From contig NZ_QJJS01000002.1 in the NCBI RefSeq assembly GCF_003201595.1, positions 306,030 to 370,029 of the forward strand: 64,000 bases of DNA, read 5' to 3'. Shown piece by piece: positions 51,092 to 60,236 of this stretch. Position 1 is the first letter of the stretch. Every line of letters begins with the position of its first letter. The notes under the pieces were generated by a model. That model did not search any database. It was given only the letters and a program-made list of their open reading frames with translations, and was not told the DNA's origin. The position numbers and the translations under genes were made by a program. This DNA comes from Sphaerotilus hippei (GTDB taxonomy: Bacteria > Pseudomonadota > Gammaproteobacteria > Burkholderiales > Burkholderiaceae_C).

Positions 51092-52801
51092 TCAATCCAT
51101 GCCAGGGCCGGCCAGCGCCCGCAGGTCATCGAGCGTGTCGAGGTCGAGCAGCGAACGCTCGCCGCACAGGCGCAGCAGGCGTGCGCCCGCCACGGCCAGC
51201 CCGCTGCGGTGGCGCGCACTCGGGCCGATGGACTCGAAGCCCAGCTCGGCCACCAGACCGGGGCGCACGCTGCGCACCGGGCCGAAGCGCTCCAGCGTGG
51301 TGGCCTTGACGACACGCTGGATCTCCCGGCGCCGGACCTCGTCCAGCCCTTCGGTCACCTTGGCGACGGTCACCAGCTGCAGCGCCCCGGGCGCGGCGGG
51401 TTCACGCCGCTCGATCTGCTCGAGCACGACCCGGACCTGCTCGCTGGTGGTCGGCCGGTGGCTCCAGACGGCGAAGCTGCAGTCCGTCAGGCCGCTGGCA
51501 TCGGCCTGGGCGTGCACCAGCACCGCGGTCGCGCGCATCGGATCGGCCGGCCAGGTCCGGCCCGGGCCGTCGCCGGCCGAGGGGTGGCCACGGCGCAGCA
51601 GCAGCCCGGTCATGCCGTGCCGGCGCAGGTCCATGCGCTGCTGCTGCAGCCCGGCCCAGTGCTCGAAGCGGATCGGCGCCGAACGCCGCCAGGTCGCCGG
51701 CAGCGCCAGGCGCTCGAGCGCCGCGAGGCGCTGCTGCAGCGGCTGTGCACGCCGGTCGAGGCCGTCGAGCTCGAGCAGGTCGTGGACCAGCACCATCGCC
51801 GGTGCCTGCTCGAGCAGGCGTCGCCCGGGTGGGCGCCGGGTGCGGGGCTGCAGCAGCAGTGCCGACTCGGGTGCCGGCGCGCCGGGCCGCCAGACCAGCA
51901 GCTCGCCGCTGAGCACCGTGCCGTCGGGCAACTGCATCGCCTGTCCGGCCACGTCCGGATGGTGCGTGGTCACCAGCGCCTGCGCGGGGGACCAGATCCA
52001 GACCTGGCCGGCGCGCCGGACCACCTGCACCGGCAGGCCGTCGTGGGTGCCGTCGGCCCGCCAGTCCGCCGGCGCGCCCAGGCGCGTGTCCGGCGCCTCG
52101 GTGTCGGCCGGGGTCAGCACCGGGAAGGCCTCGAAGGCATAGGGCTGGCCGGTCGGTGCGCAGGCCGCGGGTGGCGGAGCCAGCAGCGCGATCAGGTCGG
52201 CGGCCGCCGGCCGTCGCCCGGGGCCCTGGAGGTGGCGGGCCAGCCGCTGGGCGACCAGCGTGGGGTCCAGCCCGGCGTGGGCCGCGACCGCCTGCTGCAG
52301 CAGCCCGGGGCTGACGCCCGGGCGCAGGCCGCCGGCCACCAGCCGGTTCAGCAGCAGGCGCCCGTCCAGGTCCAGCTCGTTCCACCAGCGGCACAGCGTG
52401 GCCTGCTGCTCCGGCTCGGTCTGCTCGCGCAGCCGTGGCAGCCGCTCGTCCATCCAGACGGCCAGGCCGGGGGCGGCCCGGGCCTCGGTCCGGTCCCCTT
52501 GACCTTCCGCCGCCGCCGGGGGCGGATCCGGCCACACCAGGGCGACGGTCTGCGCGACCTCGCCCACCGTGGCGTGACAGGCGTCGAACAGCCATCCCGG
52601 CAGGCCCGAAGCCTGCCGGGCGATCCGCAGCAGCGCGGCCGGGGCCAGGCTGCGGCGTGTCCTGCCGCCGGCCAGCAGGTACAGCGCCCAGGCTGCGTCG
52701 GCGGGCTCCGCCGCGGCCAGATGGGCCCTCAGCGCGGCCTGCTGGTGGTGCGGTGCGGCGCTGGCGTCGAGTTCGGCGCGCAGCCGGGCGAAAAGATGCA
52801 T
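51092..52801 (-). CDS. ATP-dependent DNA ligase homologue lacking the catalytic lysine
   Basis: A 569-aa protein matching the bacterial 'cisplatin damage response' type ATP-dependent ligases over its full length. The N-terminal domain (1-200) has SGLPGWLFDACHATVGEVAQT and LNRLVAGGLRPGVS. The adenylation domain (about 210-420) has LPDGTVLSGELLVWR and LVHDLLELDGLD, followed by an OB-fold (VAKVTEGLDEVRRREIQRVVK, GLVAELGFESIG). At the nucleotide site, where family members have WKWDG (KxDG), it reads WRADG (Arg248-Gly251). The later EGLVLK/WWKWK motifs are also lost. An intact frame with a dead active site suggests a pseudoenzyme or recent loss. No partner exonuclease or Lhr helicase nearby. Confidence 0.8.
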   Translation of the reverse strand: MHLFARLRAELDASAAPHHQQAALRAHLAAAEPADAAWALYLLAGGRTRRSLAPAALLRIARQASGLPGWLFDACHATVGEVAQTVALVWPDPPPAAAEGQGDRTEARAAPGLAVWMDERLPRLREQTEPEQQATLCRWWNELDLDGRLLLNRLVAGGLRPGVSPGLLQQAVAAHAGLDPTLVAQRLARHLQGPGRRPAAADLIALLAPPPAACAPTGQPYAFEAFPVLTPADTEAPDTRLGAPADWRADGTHDGLPVQVVRRAGQVWIWSPAQALVTTHHPDVAGQAMQLPDGTVLSGELLVWRPGAPAPESALLLQPRTRRPPGRRLLEQAPAMVLVHDLLELDGLDRRAQPLQQRLAALERLALPATWRRSAPIRFEHWAGLQQQRMDLRRHGMTGLLLRRGHPSAGDGPGRTWPADPMRATAVLVHAQADASGLTDCSFAVWSHRPTTSEQVRVVLEQIERREPAAPGALQLVTVAKVTEGLDEVRRREIQRVVKATTLERFGPVRSVRPGLVAELGFESIGPSARHRSGLAVAGARLLRLCGERSLLDLDTLDDLRALAGPGMD

Positions 52802-52814
52802 GAGCCGCGATCCT

Positions 52815-55502
52815 TCAGCGCCGCCGCCAGGCCTTCTCGGCCTCGACCGCCACCGCGACCGTGGCGGCACAGCCCAGGCAGATCAGCAGCTCCGCGGCCG
52901 ACAGCGCCTCGGTGTGGAAGATGTCCTGCAGCCAGGGCACGTAGAGCGTGGCCATCTGCATCACGAAGGTCAGTGCCACCGCGCCGTGCAGCGGCAGGTT
53001 GCTGCGCCAGCCCAGTCGCCACATCGGCACGCTCTCGGAGCGGATGGCCAGCACATGGGCCATCTGCGCCAGCGTCAGCACGGTGAAGACCATCGTCTGG
53101 CCGTGGGCCTGGCCGTCGTGGATCGCCCAGGCGTGCACCCCCAGGCACAGCGCGGCGATCAGCAGGCCCACCCACAGCGCGTGCTGCCACAGCCCGTGGG
53201 CGAACAGGCTCTCGCCGGGCGGGCGCGGCGGGCGGCGCATCACGCCGGGCTCGGCCGCCTCGGCCGCCAGCGCCAGGCCCGGCAGGCCGTCGGTCACCAG
53301 GTTGATCCACAGGATGTGGATGGGCAGCAGCGGGATGGGCAGCCCGAGCAGCGGCGCGAGGAAGATGGTCCAGATCTCGCCCGAATTGCCGGTCATCGCG
53401 TAGCGGATGAACTTGCGGATGTTGTCGAAGATGCGCCGGCCTTCACGCACCGCGGTGACGATGGTGGCGAAGTGGTCGTCCAGCAGCACCAGCGAGGCGG
53501 CCTCGCGGGCGACGTCGGTGCCGTTGCGGCCCATCGCCACGCCGATGTCGGCGGCCTTCAGTGCCGGGGCGTCGTTGACCCCGTCGCCGGTCATCGCGAC
53601 ATGCCGGCCCCGCGCCTGCAGCGCCTGCACGATGCGGATCTTCTGCGCCGGGTCGACCCGCGCATACACCCGCACGTCCTCGACCCGCGCGCCCAGCTCG
53701 GCCTCGTCCATGCGGCCCAGGTCGGCCCCGGTCAGCACCTGGGGCGGCTGCTGGCCCGGATCGAGCAGGCCCAGCTGCGCCGCGATGGCCAGCGCGGTGG
53801 CCGGGTGGTCGCCGGTGATCATCACCGGCGTGATGCCGGCGGCCAGGCATTCGGCCACGGCCGCGCGCGCCTCCGGGCGTGGCGGGTCGATCAGCGCGAT
53901 CAGCCCCAGCAGCTCGAGCTGCCGCTCGGCCTGGTCGGCGCTCTCGTCCTGCGGATGCCGGTCGGCCTCATGGCGCCGCTGCGCCAGGGCCAGCACCCGC
54001 AGGCCCTGGCCCGCCAGCTGCCGGGCGCGTTCCAGCCAGGCCTGCAGCTCGACCTCGCCACCGGTGTCGGTCGCGATGCAGCGCGGCAGCACGGCCTCCG
54101 GGGCGCCCTTGGTCAGGGCGAGCCAGCCGTGTCCGGTGCGGTGCAGCGTGCTCATGCGCTTGCGGTCGGCGTCGAAGGGCCACTCGTGCGCCCGGGGCAG
54201 GCGGGCCCGCAGCGGCTCGATGGGCAGGTCGCGGGCCGCGGCGCCGTCGAGCAGCGCGGTCTCGGTCGGGTCGCCGATCCAGGCGCTGGGCGTGTGCTCG
54301 GACCAGCGCTCGGCGCCGGCCCGGCGGTGCGGCGCCGGCTGCGCGTCGTTGCACAGCACGGCCGCGCGCCACAGCGCGGCGTCGGCCGTGCGGCTGGCCG
54401 GCGCCTCGTCCAGCGAGGTCAGCGCGGCGCTGACCTGCATGCGGTTGAGCGTCAGCGTGCCGGTCTTGTCCGAGCAGATGGTGCTGACCGAGCCCAGCGT
54501 CTCCACCGCCGGCAGCCGCCGCACCAGCGCCTGGCCCTGCACCATGCGCCGCGCGCCCAGGGCCAGCAGCACGGTCACCACCGCCGGCAGCGCCTCGGGG
54601 ATCGCGGCCACCGCCAGGCTGATCGCCGTCAGCGCCATGGTCCAGGGCGATTCGTCGCGCAGCAGCACGCCGGTGAAGAACACCACCACGCAGATGCCCA
54701 GCACCACCACCGACAGCCGCCGGCCGAAGGCGGCCAGGCGGCGCTGCAGCGGCGTGCTGCGCCGACCGCTCGAGCCCAGCAGCGAGGCGACCTGGCCGAG
54801 CTGCGTGCCGGCGCCGGTGGCCACCACCAGCCCTTCGGCGCGGCCGTGCGTGATCATCGTGCCCTTGAAGGCCATGTTCAGACGGTCGCCCAGCGCGAGG
54901 CTGGCGCCGTCGCTGCCCGGGGGCGGGGACAGCGCCTGCGCATGCTTGTCCACCGTCACCGACTCGCCGGTGAGCGTGGACTCGTCCACCCGCAGCTGCG
55001 CGACGCTGCTCAGCCTCAGGTCGGCCGGCACCAGGTTGCCGGCCTCCAGCAGCACCAGGTCGCCCGGCACCAGGTCGTGGGCCTGCACCTGCTGCGGCTG
55101 GCCGTCCCGCCGCACGCAGGCCTGGGGGGCGGCCAGCTGCTGCAGCGCGAGCAGGGCCCGGTCGGCCTTCCATTCCTGCACCAGGCCGATCAGCGCGTTG
55201 AGCACGACGATCACCAGGATCACCACCGCATCGGTGCGCTCGCCCAGCGCGAAGGCCACCCCGGCGGCGGCCAGCAGCACCAGCACCATCACGTCGAGAA
55301 AAGGCTCGAGCAGCCGGGCCGGCAGGCTGCGGGGGCGTGCCGTCGGCAGCGCGTTGGGGCCGTGGCGGGCCAGTCGTTCCTCGTGCTCGGCCGGCCTCAG
55401 CCCGGTGCCCGGATCGACGCCCAGGCCGGCGGCCACCGCCTCGACGCTCAGCAGGTGGGCCCGCTCGTGGATCTCGGCATGGGCGCGATGCGGTTCAACC
55501 AT
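52815..55502 (-). CDS. P-type cation-transporting ATPase (P2 type)
   Basis: An 895-aa membrane pump with about ten helices. N-terminal cation ATPase domain ([20 protein letters not shown]), actuator [17 protein letters not shown], helix M4 [22 protein letters not shown], phosphorylation motif [12 protein letters not shown], hinge [13 protein letters not shown] and C-terminal helices [13 protein letters not shown]. This is the P2A/P2B group (calcium, manganese or related cations); the metal cannot be fixed from sequence. It is divergent from the zinc operon region at 55503-55769. Confidence 0.92.
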   Translation of the reverse strand: MVEPHRAHAEIHERAHLLSVEAVAAGLGVDPGTGLRPAEHEERLARHGPNALPTARPRSLPARLLEPFLDVMVLVLLAAAGVAFALGERTDAVVILVIVVLNALIGLVQEWKADRALLALQQLAAPQACVRRDGQPQQVQAHDLVPGDLVLLEAGNLVPADLRLSSVAQLRVDESTLTGESVTVDKHAQALSPPPGSDGASLALGDRLNMAFKGTMITHGRAEGLVVATGAGTQLGQVASLLGSSGRRSTPLQRRLAAFGRRLSVVVLGICVVVFFTGVLLRDESPWTMALTAISLAVAAIPEALPAVVTVLLALGARRMVQGQALVRRLPAVETLGSVSTICSDKTGTLTLNRMQVSAALTSLDEAPASRTADAALWRAAVLCNDAQPAPHRRAGAERWSEHTPSAWIGDPTETALLDGAAARDLPIEPLRARLPRAHEWPFDADRKRMSTLHRTGHGWLALTKGAPEAVLPRCIATDTGGEVELQAWLERARQLAGQGLRVLALAQRRHEADRHPQDESADQAERQLELLGLIALIDPPRPEARAAVAECLAAGITPVMITGDHPATALAIAAQLGLLDPGQQPPQVLTGADLGRMDEAELGARVEDVRVYARVDPAQKIRIVQALQARGRHVAMTGDGVNDAPALKAADIGVAMGRNGTDVAREAASLVLLDDHFATIVTAVREGRRIFDNIRKFIRYAMTGNSGEIWTIFLAPLLGLPIPLLPIHILWINLVTDGLPGLALAAEAAEPGVMRRPPRPPGESLFAHGLWQHALWVGLLIAALCLGVHAWAIHDGQAHGQTMVFTVLTLAQMAHVLAIRSESVPMWRLGWRSNLPLHGAVALTFVMQMATLYVPWLQDIFHTEALSAAELLICLGCAATVAVAVEAEKAWRRR

Positions 55503-55599
55503 GGTGTCGGCTCGGCAGGTGCTCGGCTGTGATGGAGTTCACGAGCTTAAGCCGATCCGGGCACAAGGCCCTGACGGTTTTCGGGATATGGGCCGATAT

Positions 55600-55615
55600 T
55601 GATATTGCTTTATCA
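55600..55615. promoter_or_regulatory. TGATA-N6-TATCA dyad, candidate Zur operator
   Basis: An AT-rich inverted repeat (TGATA TTGCTT TATCA) in otherwise GC-rich DNA, between the P-type ATPase and znuCBA. It shares ATGATAAA and GCAATA blocks with the site upstream of the DUF2796 gene. Confidence 0.5.
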
Positions 55616-55675
55616 TGAAGCCATGAAATGCCTCCGCCCTGCCGCCCGTGATGTCCCTGCCGCCGCGAGGCCGAC

Positions 55676-55762
55676 GTGCTGAACAGCGCGTGGCAACGCC
55701 TGGGCTGGGCGGGCGGGCTGGTCGGACTGATCTGGCTGGCCGTGTTCTGGGCGCTGGGCTGA
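55676..55762 (+). CDS. Predicted 28-aa single-helix membrane peptide
   Basis: GTG start with a GAGG 7 bp upstream. The peptide VLNSAWQRLGWAGGLVGLIW... has one clear hydrophobic helix (LVGLIWLAVFWALG) and stops at 55760-55762, 7 bp before znuC. A 19-codon frame from ATG 55623 ends inside its start. It could be a real small membrane protein or a leader that couples translation to znuC. No homologue recognised. Confidence 0.35.
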   Translation: MLNSAWQRLGWAGGLVGLIWLAVFWALG

Positions 55763-55769
55763 TCCGCCG

Positions 55770-56549
55770 ATGAGCGCCCATCCGCACCACCATGTCGCCA
55801 CCCATCGCCTGACCCACGGCGAGGCGCTGGCGCTGAAGAACCTCACCGTGGCCTACCGCGGCCACCCGGCCGTGCATCACCTCGACGGCGCCTTCGAGCG
55901 CGGTTCGATGACCGCCATCGTCGGCCCCAACGGCGCGGGCAAGAGCAGCCTGCTCGGGGCGCTGACGGGCGAGCTGCGTCCGGCCGAAGGCGAGGTGACG
56001 CGCGCCGCCGGCCTGCGCCTGGCCTACCTGCCGCAGCAGTCGCAGATCGACCGCAGCTTCCCGGTCCAGGTGATGGACGTGGTCGCGCTGGGCCTGTGGT
56101 CGCAGCTGGGGCGCTGGCGCGGGCTCGATGCGGCCCAGCGCGAGCAGGTCCGGGCCGCGCTGGCGGCGGTGGGTCTGCAGGGCTTCGAGCGCCGGCTGAT
56201 CGGCGAGATCTCGGTGGGCCAGTTCCAGCGGGTGCTGTTCGCCCGGGTGCTGCTGCAGCAGGCCGACGTGATCCTGCTCGACGAGCCCTTCAACGCGATC
56301 GACGCCCGCACCACCGCCGACCTGCTCGGCGTGGTGCACCGCTGGCACGCCGAGGCCCGCACGGTGATCGCGGTGCTGCACGACCTCGACCAGGTGCGCA
56401 CGCATTTCGAGCGCACGCTGCTGCTGGCGCGCCGCTGCGTCGCCTGGGGGCCGACGGCCGAGGTGCTGCGCGCCGAGCACCTGTTCGCCGCGCGCCAGAT
56501 GTCCCAGACCTGGGACGAGGCCGCGCCACGCTGCGTCGAGCCCGCCTGA
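55770..56549 (+). CDS. znuC: Zinc/manganese ABC transporter ATPase
   Basis: A 259-aa ATPase of the ZnuC/MntB type. The His-rich N-terminus (SAHPHHHVATH) is typical of metal systems. It has Walker A GPNGAGKSS, signature ISVGQFQRVLFARVL (a variant SVGQ), Walker B VILLDEPFNAID and switch His in VLHDLDQV. It is followed after 10 bp by the permease. Placing it as zinc rather than manganese rests on the adjoining Fur/Zur and ZrgA-like genes. Confidence 0.9.
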   Translation: MSAHPHHHVATHRLTHGEALALKNLTVAYRGHPAVHHLDGAFERGSMTAIVGPNGAGKSSLLGALTGELRPAEGEVTRAAGLRLAYLPQQSQIDRSFPVQVMDVVALGLWSQLGRWRGLDAAQREQVRAALAAVGLQGFERRLIGEISVGQFQRVLFARVLLQQADVILLDEPFNAIDARTTADLLGVVHRWHAEARTVIAVLHDLDQVRTHFERTLLLARRCVAWGPTAEVLRAEHLFAARQMSQTWDEAAPRCVEPA

Positions 56550-56559
56550 GCCGCCAGCG

Positions 56560-57447
56560 ATGGAGTCGCCGTGGCCGGCCCTGCAGGGCCTGATCCTTCC
56601 GTTCGCCGAATTCCCGTTCATGCGCCGCGCGCTGGTCGCCAGCCTGGCGCTGGGCATCGGCAGCGCGCCGCTGGGCGTGTTCATGGTGCTGCGCCGCATG
56701 AGCCTGATGGGCGACGCGATGGCGCACGCGCTGCTGCCCGGCGCCGCGCTGGGGTTCATGGTGGCGGGCTTCTCGCTGACCGCGATGAGCCTGGGCGGTT
56801 TTGCCGCCGCGCTGCTGGTGGCCGTGCTGGCCGGCGCGGTGACGCGCTCGACCGGCCAGCGCGAGGACGCCAGCTTCGCGGCCTTCTACCTGATCGCGCT
56901 GGCGCTGGGCGTGCTGATGATCTCCAGCAGCGGCAACAGCGTCGACCTGATGCACGTGCTGTTCGGCAGCATCCTGGCGGTCGACGAGCCGGCGCTGCTG
57001 CTGATCGCCGGGGTCAGCTCGGTCACGCTGCTGCTGGTGGCGCTGTGCTTTCGCCCGATGGTCGTCGAGAGCTTCGACCCCGGCTTCCTGCGGGCGGTCA
57101 AGGGCGGCGGCGCGGCCATGCACACGCTGCTGCTGGTGCTGACCGTGGCCAATCTGGTGGTCGGCTTCCAGGCCATGGGCACGCTGATGGCCGTCGGGCT
57201 GATGATGCTGCCGGCCACCGCCGCCCGCTTCTGGGCCGGCCAGGTCGTGACGATGATGGCCGCGGCGATGCTGATGGCGGTGGTCTCGGCGCTCGGCGGG
57301 CTGCTGCTGTCCTTCCATGTGCGCTGGCCGTCCGGGCCGGCCATCGTGCTGGTGGCCGGGGCGCTCTACGCCCTGTCCGTGTTCTTCGGCGCACGCGAGG
57401 GCCTGCTCTGGGTCTGGCTGCGCCAGCGTCTGCATCGGGAGGCCTGA
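56560..57447 (+). CDS. znuB: Zinc/manganese ABC transporter permease
   Basis: A 295-aa membrane protein of the ABC-3 type with about eight helices. Landmarks are LRRMSLMGDAMAHALLPGAALGFM, EDASFAAFYLIALALGVLMIS, LMHVLFGSILAVD, and VGFQAMGTLMAVGLMMLPATAARFW. Encoded between the ATPase and the binding protein with 10-bp and 1-bp gaps, so this is one operon. Confidence 0.92.
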   Translation: MESPWPALQGLILPFAEFPFMRRALVASLALGIGSAPLGVFMVLRRMSLMGDAMAHALLPGAALGFMVAGFSLTAMSLGGFAAALLVAVLAGAVTRSTGQREDASFAAFYLIALALGVLMISSSGNSVDLMHVLFGSILAVDEPALLLIAGVSSVTLLLVALCFRPMVVESFDPGFLRAVKGGGAAMHTLLLVLTVANLVVGFQAMGTLMAVGLMMLPATAARFWAGQVVTMMAAAMLMAVVSALGGLLLSFHVRWPSGPAIVLVAGALYALSVFFGAREGLLWVWLRQRLHREA

Positions 57448-57448
57448 C

Positions 57449-58366
57449 ATGGTCGGTGCTCGGTGGCGGTCCCGCCGGGACTGCCTGATCGCGGCGGCTG
57501 CCGCGTGCGGCCTGGGGGTCGCTGGAGCCGCCCGGGCGGCCTCGCCGCCGCTGCGCGTGGTCGCGACCTTCTCCATCCTGGCCGACCTGGCACGCCAGGT
57601 GGCGCCACCGGACAGCGAGGTGCATGCGCTGGTCGGCCCCGATGCCGATGCCCATGTCTTCGAGCCCACCCCGCAGGACGTGATGCGGCTGGCGCGTGCC
57701 GACGCGGTGGTCGTCAACGGCCTGTTCTTCGAGGGCTGGATCGACCGCCTGATCCGCGCCAGCGGCTTCCGCGGCCCGGTCATCGTCGCCAGCGAGGGCA
57801 TCACGCCCCGCCGGCTGGGCCCGTCCGTCGACCCGCACGCCTGGCAGGACCTGGCCCATGTGCGCCGCTACCTGCTGAACCTGCAGGCCGGCTTCGCCCG
57901 GCTGCGACCGGAATCGGCGGCGCTGATGCAGCAGCGCACCCGCGCCTACCTGGCGCAGGTCGATGCCCTCGATCGGGACACCCGCGCGCGCCTGGCCACG
58001 ATCCCGGTGGCCGATCGCCGGGTCGTGACCACGCACGACGCCTTCGGCTACCTGGCCCGGGCGCAGGACATCGAGTTCCTCGCCGCCCAGGGCTGGGACA
58101 CGCACAGCGAGGCGTCCGCGGCCGACATCGCCCGGCTGATCGCGCAGATCCGCCGCCAGCACGCCCGCGCCGTCTTCATCGAGAACATCAGCGATCCGCG
58201 CCTGGCCCGGCGCCTGGCCCGGGAGGCCGGTGCCACCGTCGGCGGCACGCTCTACTCGGATGCGCTGTCGGCACCGGGCACCGCGGCCGACACCTTCCTG
58301 AAGATGTACGCACACAACGTCGACATGCTGGTGCGGGCCCTGGGCGGGCCGCCCGCCGCGCGCTGA
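57449..58366 (+). CDS. znuA: Zinc/manganese ABC transporter binding protein
   Basis: A 305-aa cluster A-I binding protein. The signal peptide ends near GAARAAS. Metal ligands are visible as His in DADAHVFEPTPQD, His in VDPHAWQD, His in VTTHDAFGYLA and Asp in LYSDALS. It lacks the His-rich loop of E. coli ZnuA and is closer to the loop-free type. It starts 1 bp after the permease stop. Confidence 0.9.
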   Translation: MVGARWRSRRDCLIAAAAACGLGVAGAARAASPPLRVVATFSILADLARQVAPPDSEVHALVGPDADAHVFEPTPQDVMRLARADAVVVNGLFFEGWIDRLIRASGFRGPVIVASEGITPRRLGPSVDPHAWQDLAHVRRYLLNLQAGFARLRPESAALMQQRTRAYLAQVDALDRDTRARLATIPVADRRVVTTHDAFGYLARAQDIEFLAAQGWDTHSEASAADIARLIAQIRRQHARAVFIENISDPRLARRLAREAGATVGGTLYSDALSAPGTAADTFLKMYAHNVDMLVRALGGPPAAR

Positions 58367-58388
58367 GCGGGCGGGGCCGCCGGGCCGT

Positions 58389-58784
58389 TCAGGCCGCGGC
58401 GCAGTCGCTGCACAGGCCGTAGAGCGTGATGTCGTGCTGCTCGAGGCGAAAGCCCGGGGGCACCAGGTGGCCCAGGTTGCCCGGGCAGCCGTGCACGACG
58501 AAGACCTTGTGGCAACCGGTGCAGCGGAAGTGGTGGTGGTGCTCGTGGCGGGCCGGCTGGTAGCGCGGGCTGTCGCCGGGCAGCGTGACCGCGTGCACCT
58601 CGCCCTCGTCGACCAGCAGCTTGAGGTTGCGGTAGACCGTCGCCAGGCCGAGGGCCGGGACCTGCTGCTTGGCCGCGTCGAGCACCTCCTGGGGCGACAG
58701 GGGCCGCTGTGCAGCGGTGATGGCGTCGCGGATGGCCGAGCGCTGGCGGGTAGATCGTTCCATGACCGGATTGTGCCGCCTCAT
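58389..58784 (-). CDS. zur: Fur-family metalloregulator, probably Zur
   Basis: A 131-aa regulator. The N-terminal winged helix (SPQEVLDAAKQQV, GLATVYRNLKLLVDEGEV) is followed by a His-rich metal site (RHEHHHHFRCTGC) and a second Cys pair (GLCSDC) that binds structural zinc. Context with znu genes and a ZrgA-like gene supports Zur over Fur or Mur. ATG 58763 (MERSTRQ) is an alternative start. It faces the znu operon's end and is divergent from the DUF2796 gene. Confidence 0.85.
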   Translation of the reverse strand: MRRHNPVMERSTRQRSAIRDAITAAQRPLSPQEVLDAAKQQVPALGLATVYRNLKLLVDEGEVHAVTLPGDSPRYQPARHEHHHHFRCTGCHKVFVVHGCPGNLGHLVPPGFRLEQHDITLYGLCSDCAAA

Positions 58785-58826
58785 TCAGGTCGCCGAGGTG
58801 CGGCCGATGCTCCGCAGGGTCTGGTG

Positions 58827-58854
58827 CTTTATTGCGAACCGTTTATCATTAAGG
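58827..58854. promoter_or_regulatory. AT-rich promoter/operator of the DUF2796 gene and zur
   Basis: A stretch with GCTTTATTGCGAACC and GTTTATCATTAAGG. It shares TTTATCAT and AAG with the site at 55600-55620. It lies 38-65 bp from the start at 58892 and could serve both divergent genes. Zur binding is inference. Confidence 0.45.
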
Positions 58855-58891
58855 TCCATGCCGCCGTGGCGGTGCTTTGCAGGAAACCTGG

Positions 58892-59497
58892 ATGTCCCGT
58901 TCTTCTGATGGTGATCGTGTCGTGCCCGCGGGCTCGGCCCCGGTGCGGCGTCGTGGTGCGCGCGGGGGGCTGCTCGCCGGCCTGCTCGGCGTGCTGGCGC
59001 TGACGGCCCAGGCCGGCGGGCAGGGCCACGCCGCCGCCCATGTGCATGGTCTGGTGCCGCTGGAGATCGTGGTCGAGCCGGGGGTCGTGACCATCGGCAT
59101 GGAAGCCCCGCTGGACAGCCTGCTCGGCTTCGAGCGTGCGCCCCGCAGCGCCGCCGAGAAGCAGGCCGCCCAGGCGCTGCTGCAGGCGCTGCGTTCGGGC
59201 CAGGGCCTGTTCGCCTTCGATCCGGCGGCCGGCTGCCTCCTGCAGGGCGCCAGCGCCACGTCCGAGGCGCTCGAGCCGCCGGCCGGCGCCGCCCGCACGG
59301 TGGAACACGCCGACGTCGACGCCCGTTTCGAGTTCCGCTGCACCACCACGCAGGCGCTGCGTGCGGTCGATGTCGGCGGCCTGCTGGACCGCTACAGCCG
59401 CATCCGCCAGATCGAGGCCGGCATCGTCGCGCCGCAGGGGCAGTTCAAGCGCACGCTCGCGCGCGGCGCCGCCCGCCAGCTGACCTGGGGTCGCTGA
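58892..59497 (+). CDS. DUF2796 (ZrgA-like) zinc-binding protein
   Basis: A 201-aa secreted protein. A long basic N-terminus precedes a signal segment (LLAGLLGVLALTAQAGG). The mature start GQGHAAAHVHG is the His cluster that marks DUF2796. The rest, VPLEIVVEPGVVTIGMEAPLDSLLGFERAP and FEFRCTTTQAL, follows the family. ZrgA of Vibrio aids zinc uptake. ATG 58892 has AGGA 8 bp upstream; an upstream TTG (58877) is less likely. Followed 4 bp later by an ABC pair. Confidence 0.88.
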   Translation: MSRSSDGDRVVPAGSAPVRRRGARGGLLAGLLGVLALTAQAGGQGHAAAHVHGLVPLEIVVEPGVVTIGMEAPLDSLLGFERAPRSAAEKQAAQALLQALRSGQGLFAFDPAAGCLLQGASATSEALEPPAGAARTVEHADVDARFEFRCTTTQALRAVDVGGLLDRYSRIRQIEAGIVAPQGQFKRTLARGAARQLTWGR

Positions 59498-59501
59498 GGC
59501 G

Positions 59502-60236
59502 ATGGCCGGTGCCGTGTCGTCCGTGACTGGGGCCGGGGCCGTGCCGGCGCCGGTGCTGGAGATCCGTGATCTGGTCTTCCGCTGGCCGGGCGCCGCGCAG
59601 GCGCTGGAGGTGGGCGAGCTGAGCCTGGCCGCCGGCGAGTCGCTGTTCCTGCATGGCCCGAGCGGCTGTGGCAAGAGCACGCTGCTGTCGCTGTGCGCCG
59701 GCGTGCTGGTGGCGCCGCAGGGCCGCGTGGCGCTGCTGGGGCAGGACTGGCGCGAGCTGTCGGCCACCCGGCGCGACCGCTGGCGGGCCGATCACGCCGG
59801 TTACCTGTTCCAGCAGTTCAACCTGCTGTCCTATTGCCCGGTGCTGGAGAACGTGATGCTGCCTTGCCGTTTTTCCGCGGTGCGCGCGCAACGCTGTGGC
59901 GCGGGCGAGGCGGCCTGGCGCGAGCAGGCGCAGGCGCTGCTGGCCCAGGTCGGGCTCGAGCCTGCGCTGTGGTCGCGTGCGGCCTCGGTGCTGTCGGTGG
60001 GCCAGCAGCAGCGTGTGGCCGCGGCTCGGGCGCTGATCGGCCGCCCGGCGCTGGTGATCGCCGACGAGCCGACCTCCGCGCTCGATGCCGAGGCCCGCGA
60101 CCGGTTCATGGCCCTGCTGCACCAGGCCTGCGAGGCGGCCGGCAGCGCGCTGCTGTTCGTCAGCCATGACCGCAGCCTGGCGGCGTCGTTCGACCGGGTG
60201 GTCGACCTGCGCGACCTGGGCGGGAGCGCGCGGTGA
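59502..60236 (+). CDS. LolD/MacB-type ABC transporter ATPase
   Basis: A 244-aa ATPase with Walker A GPSGCGKST, Q-loop LFQQFNLL, signature LSVGQQQRVAAARAL, Walker B LVIADEPTSALD and switch His in FVSHDRSL. This is the MacB/LolD/FtsE group, which works by mechanotransmission rather than import. It overlaps its permease by 4 bp. Together with the ZrgA-like gene it may be a zinc-linked envelope system. Confidence 0.9.
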   Translation: MAGAVSSVTGAGAVPAPVLEIRDLVFRWPGAAQALEVGELSLAAGESLFLHGPSGCGKSTLLSLCAGVLVAPQGRVALLGQDWRELSATRRDRWRADHAGYLFQQFNLLSYCPVLENVMLPCRFSAVRAQRCGAGEAAWREQAQALLAQVGLEPALWSRAASVLSVGQQQRVAAARALIGRPALVIADEPTSALDAEARDRFMALLHQACEAAGSALLFVSHDRSLAASFDRVVDLRDLGGSAR

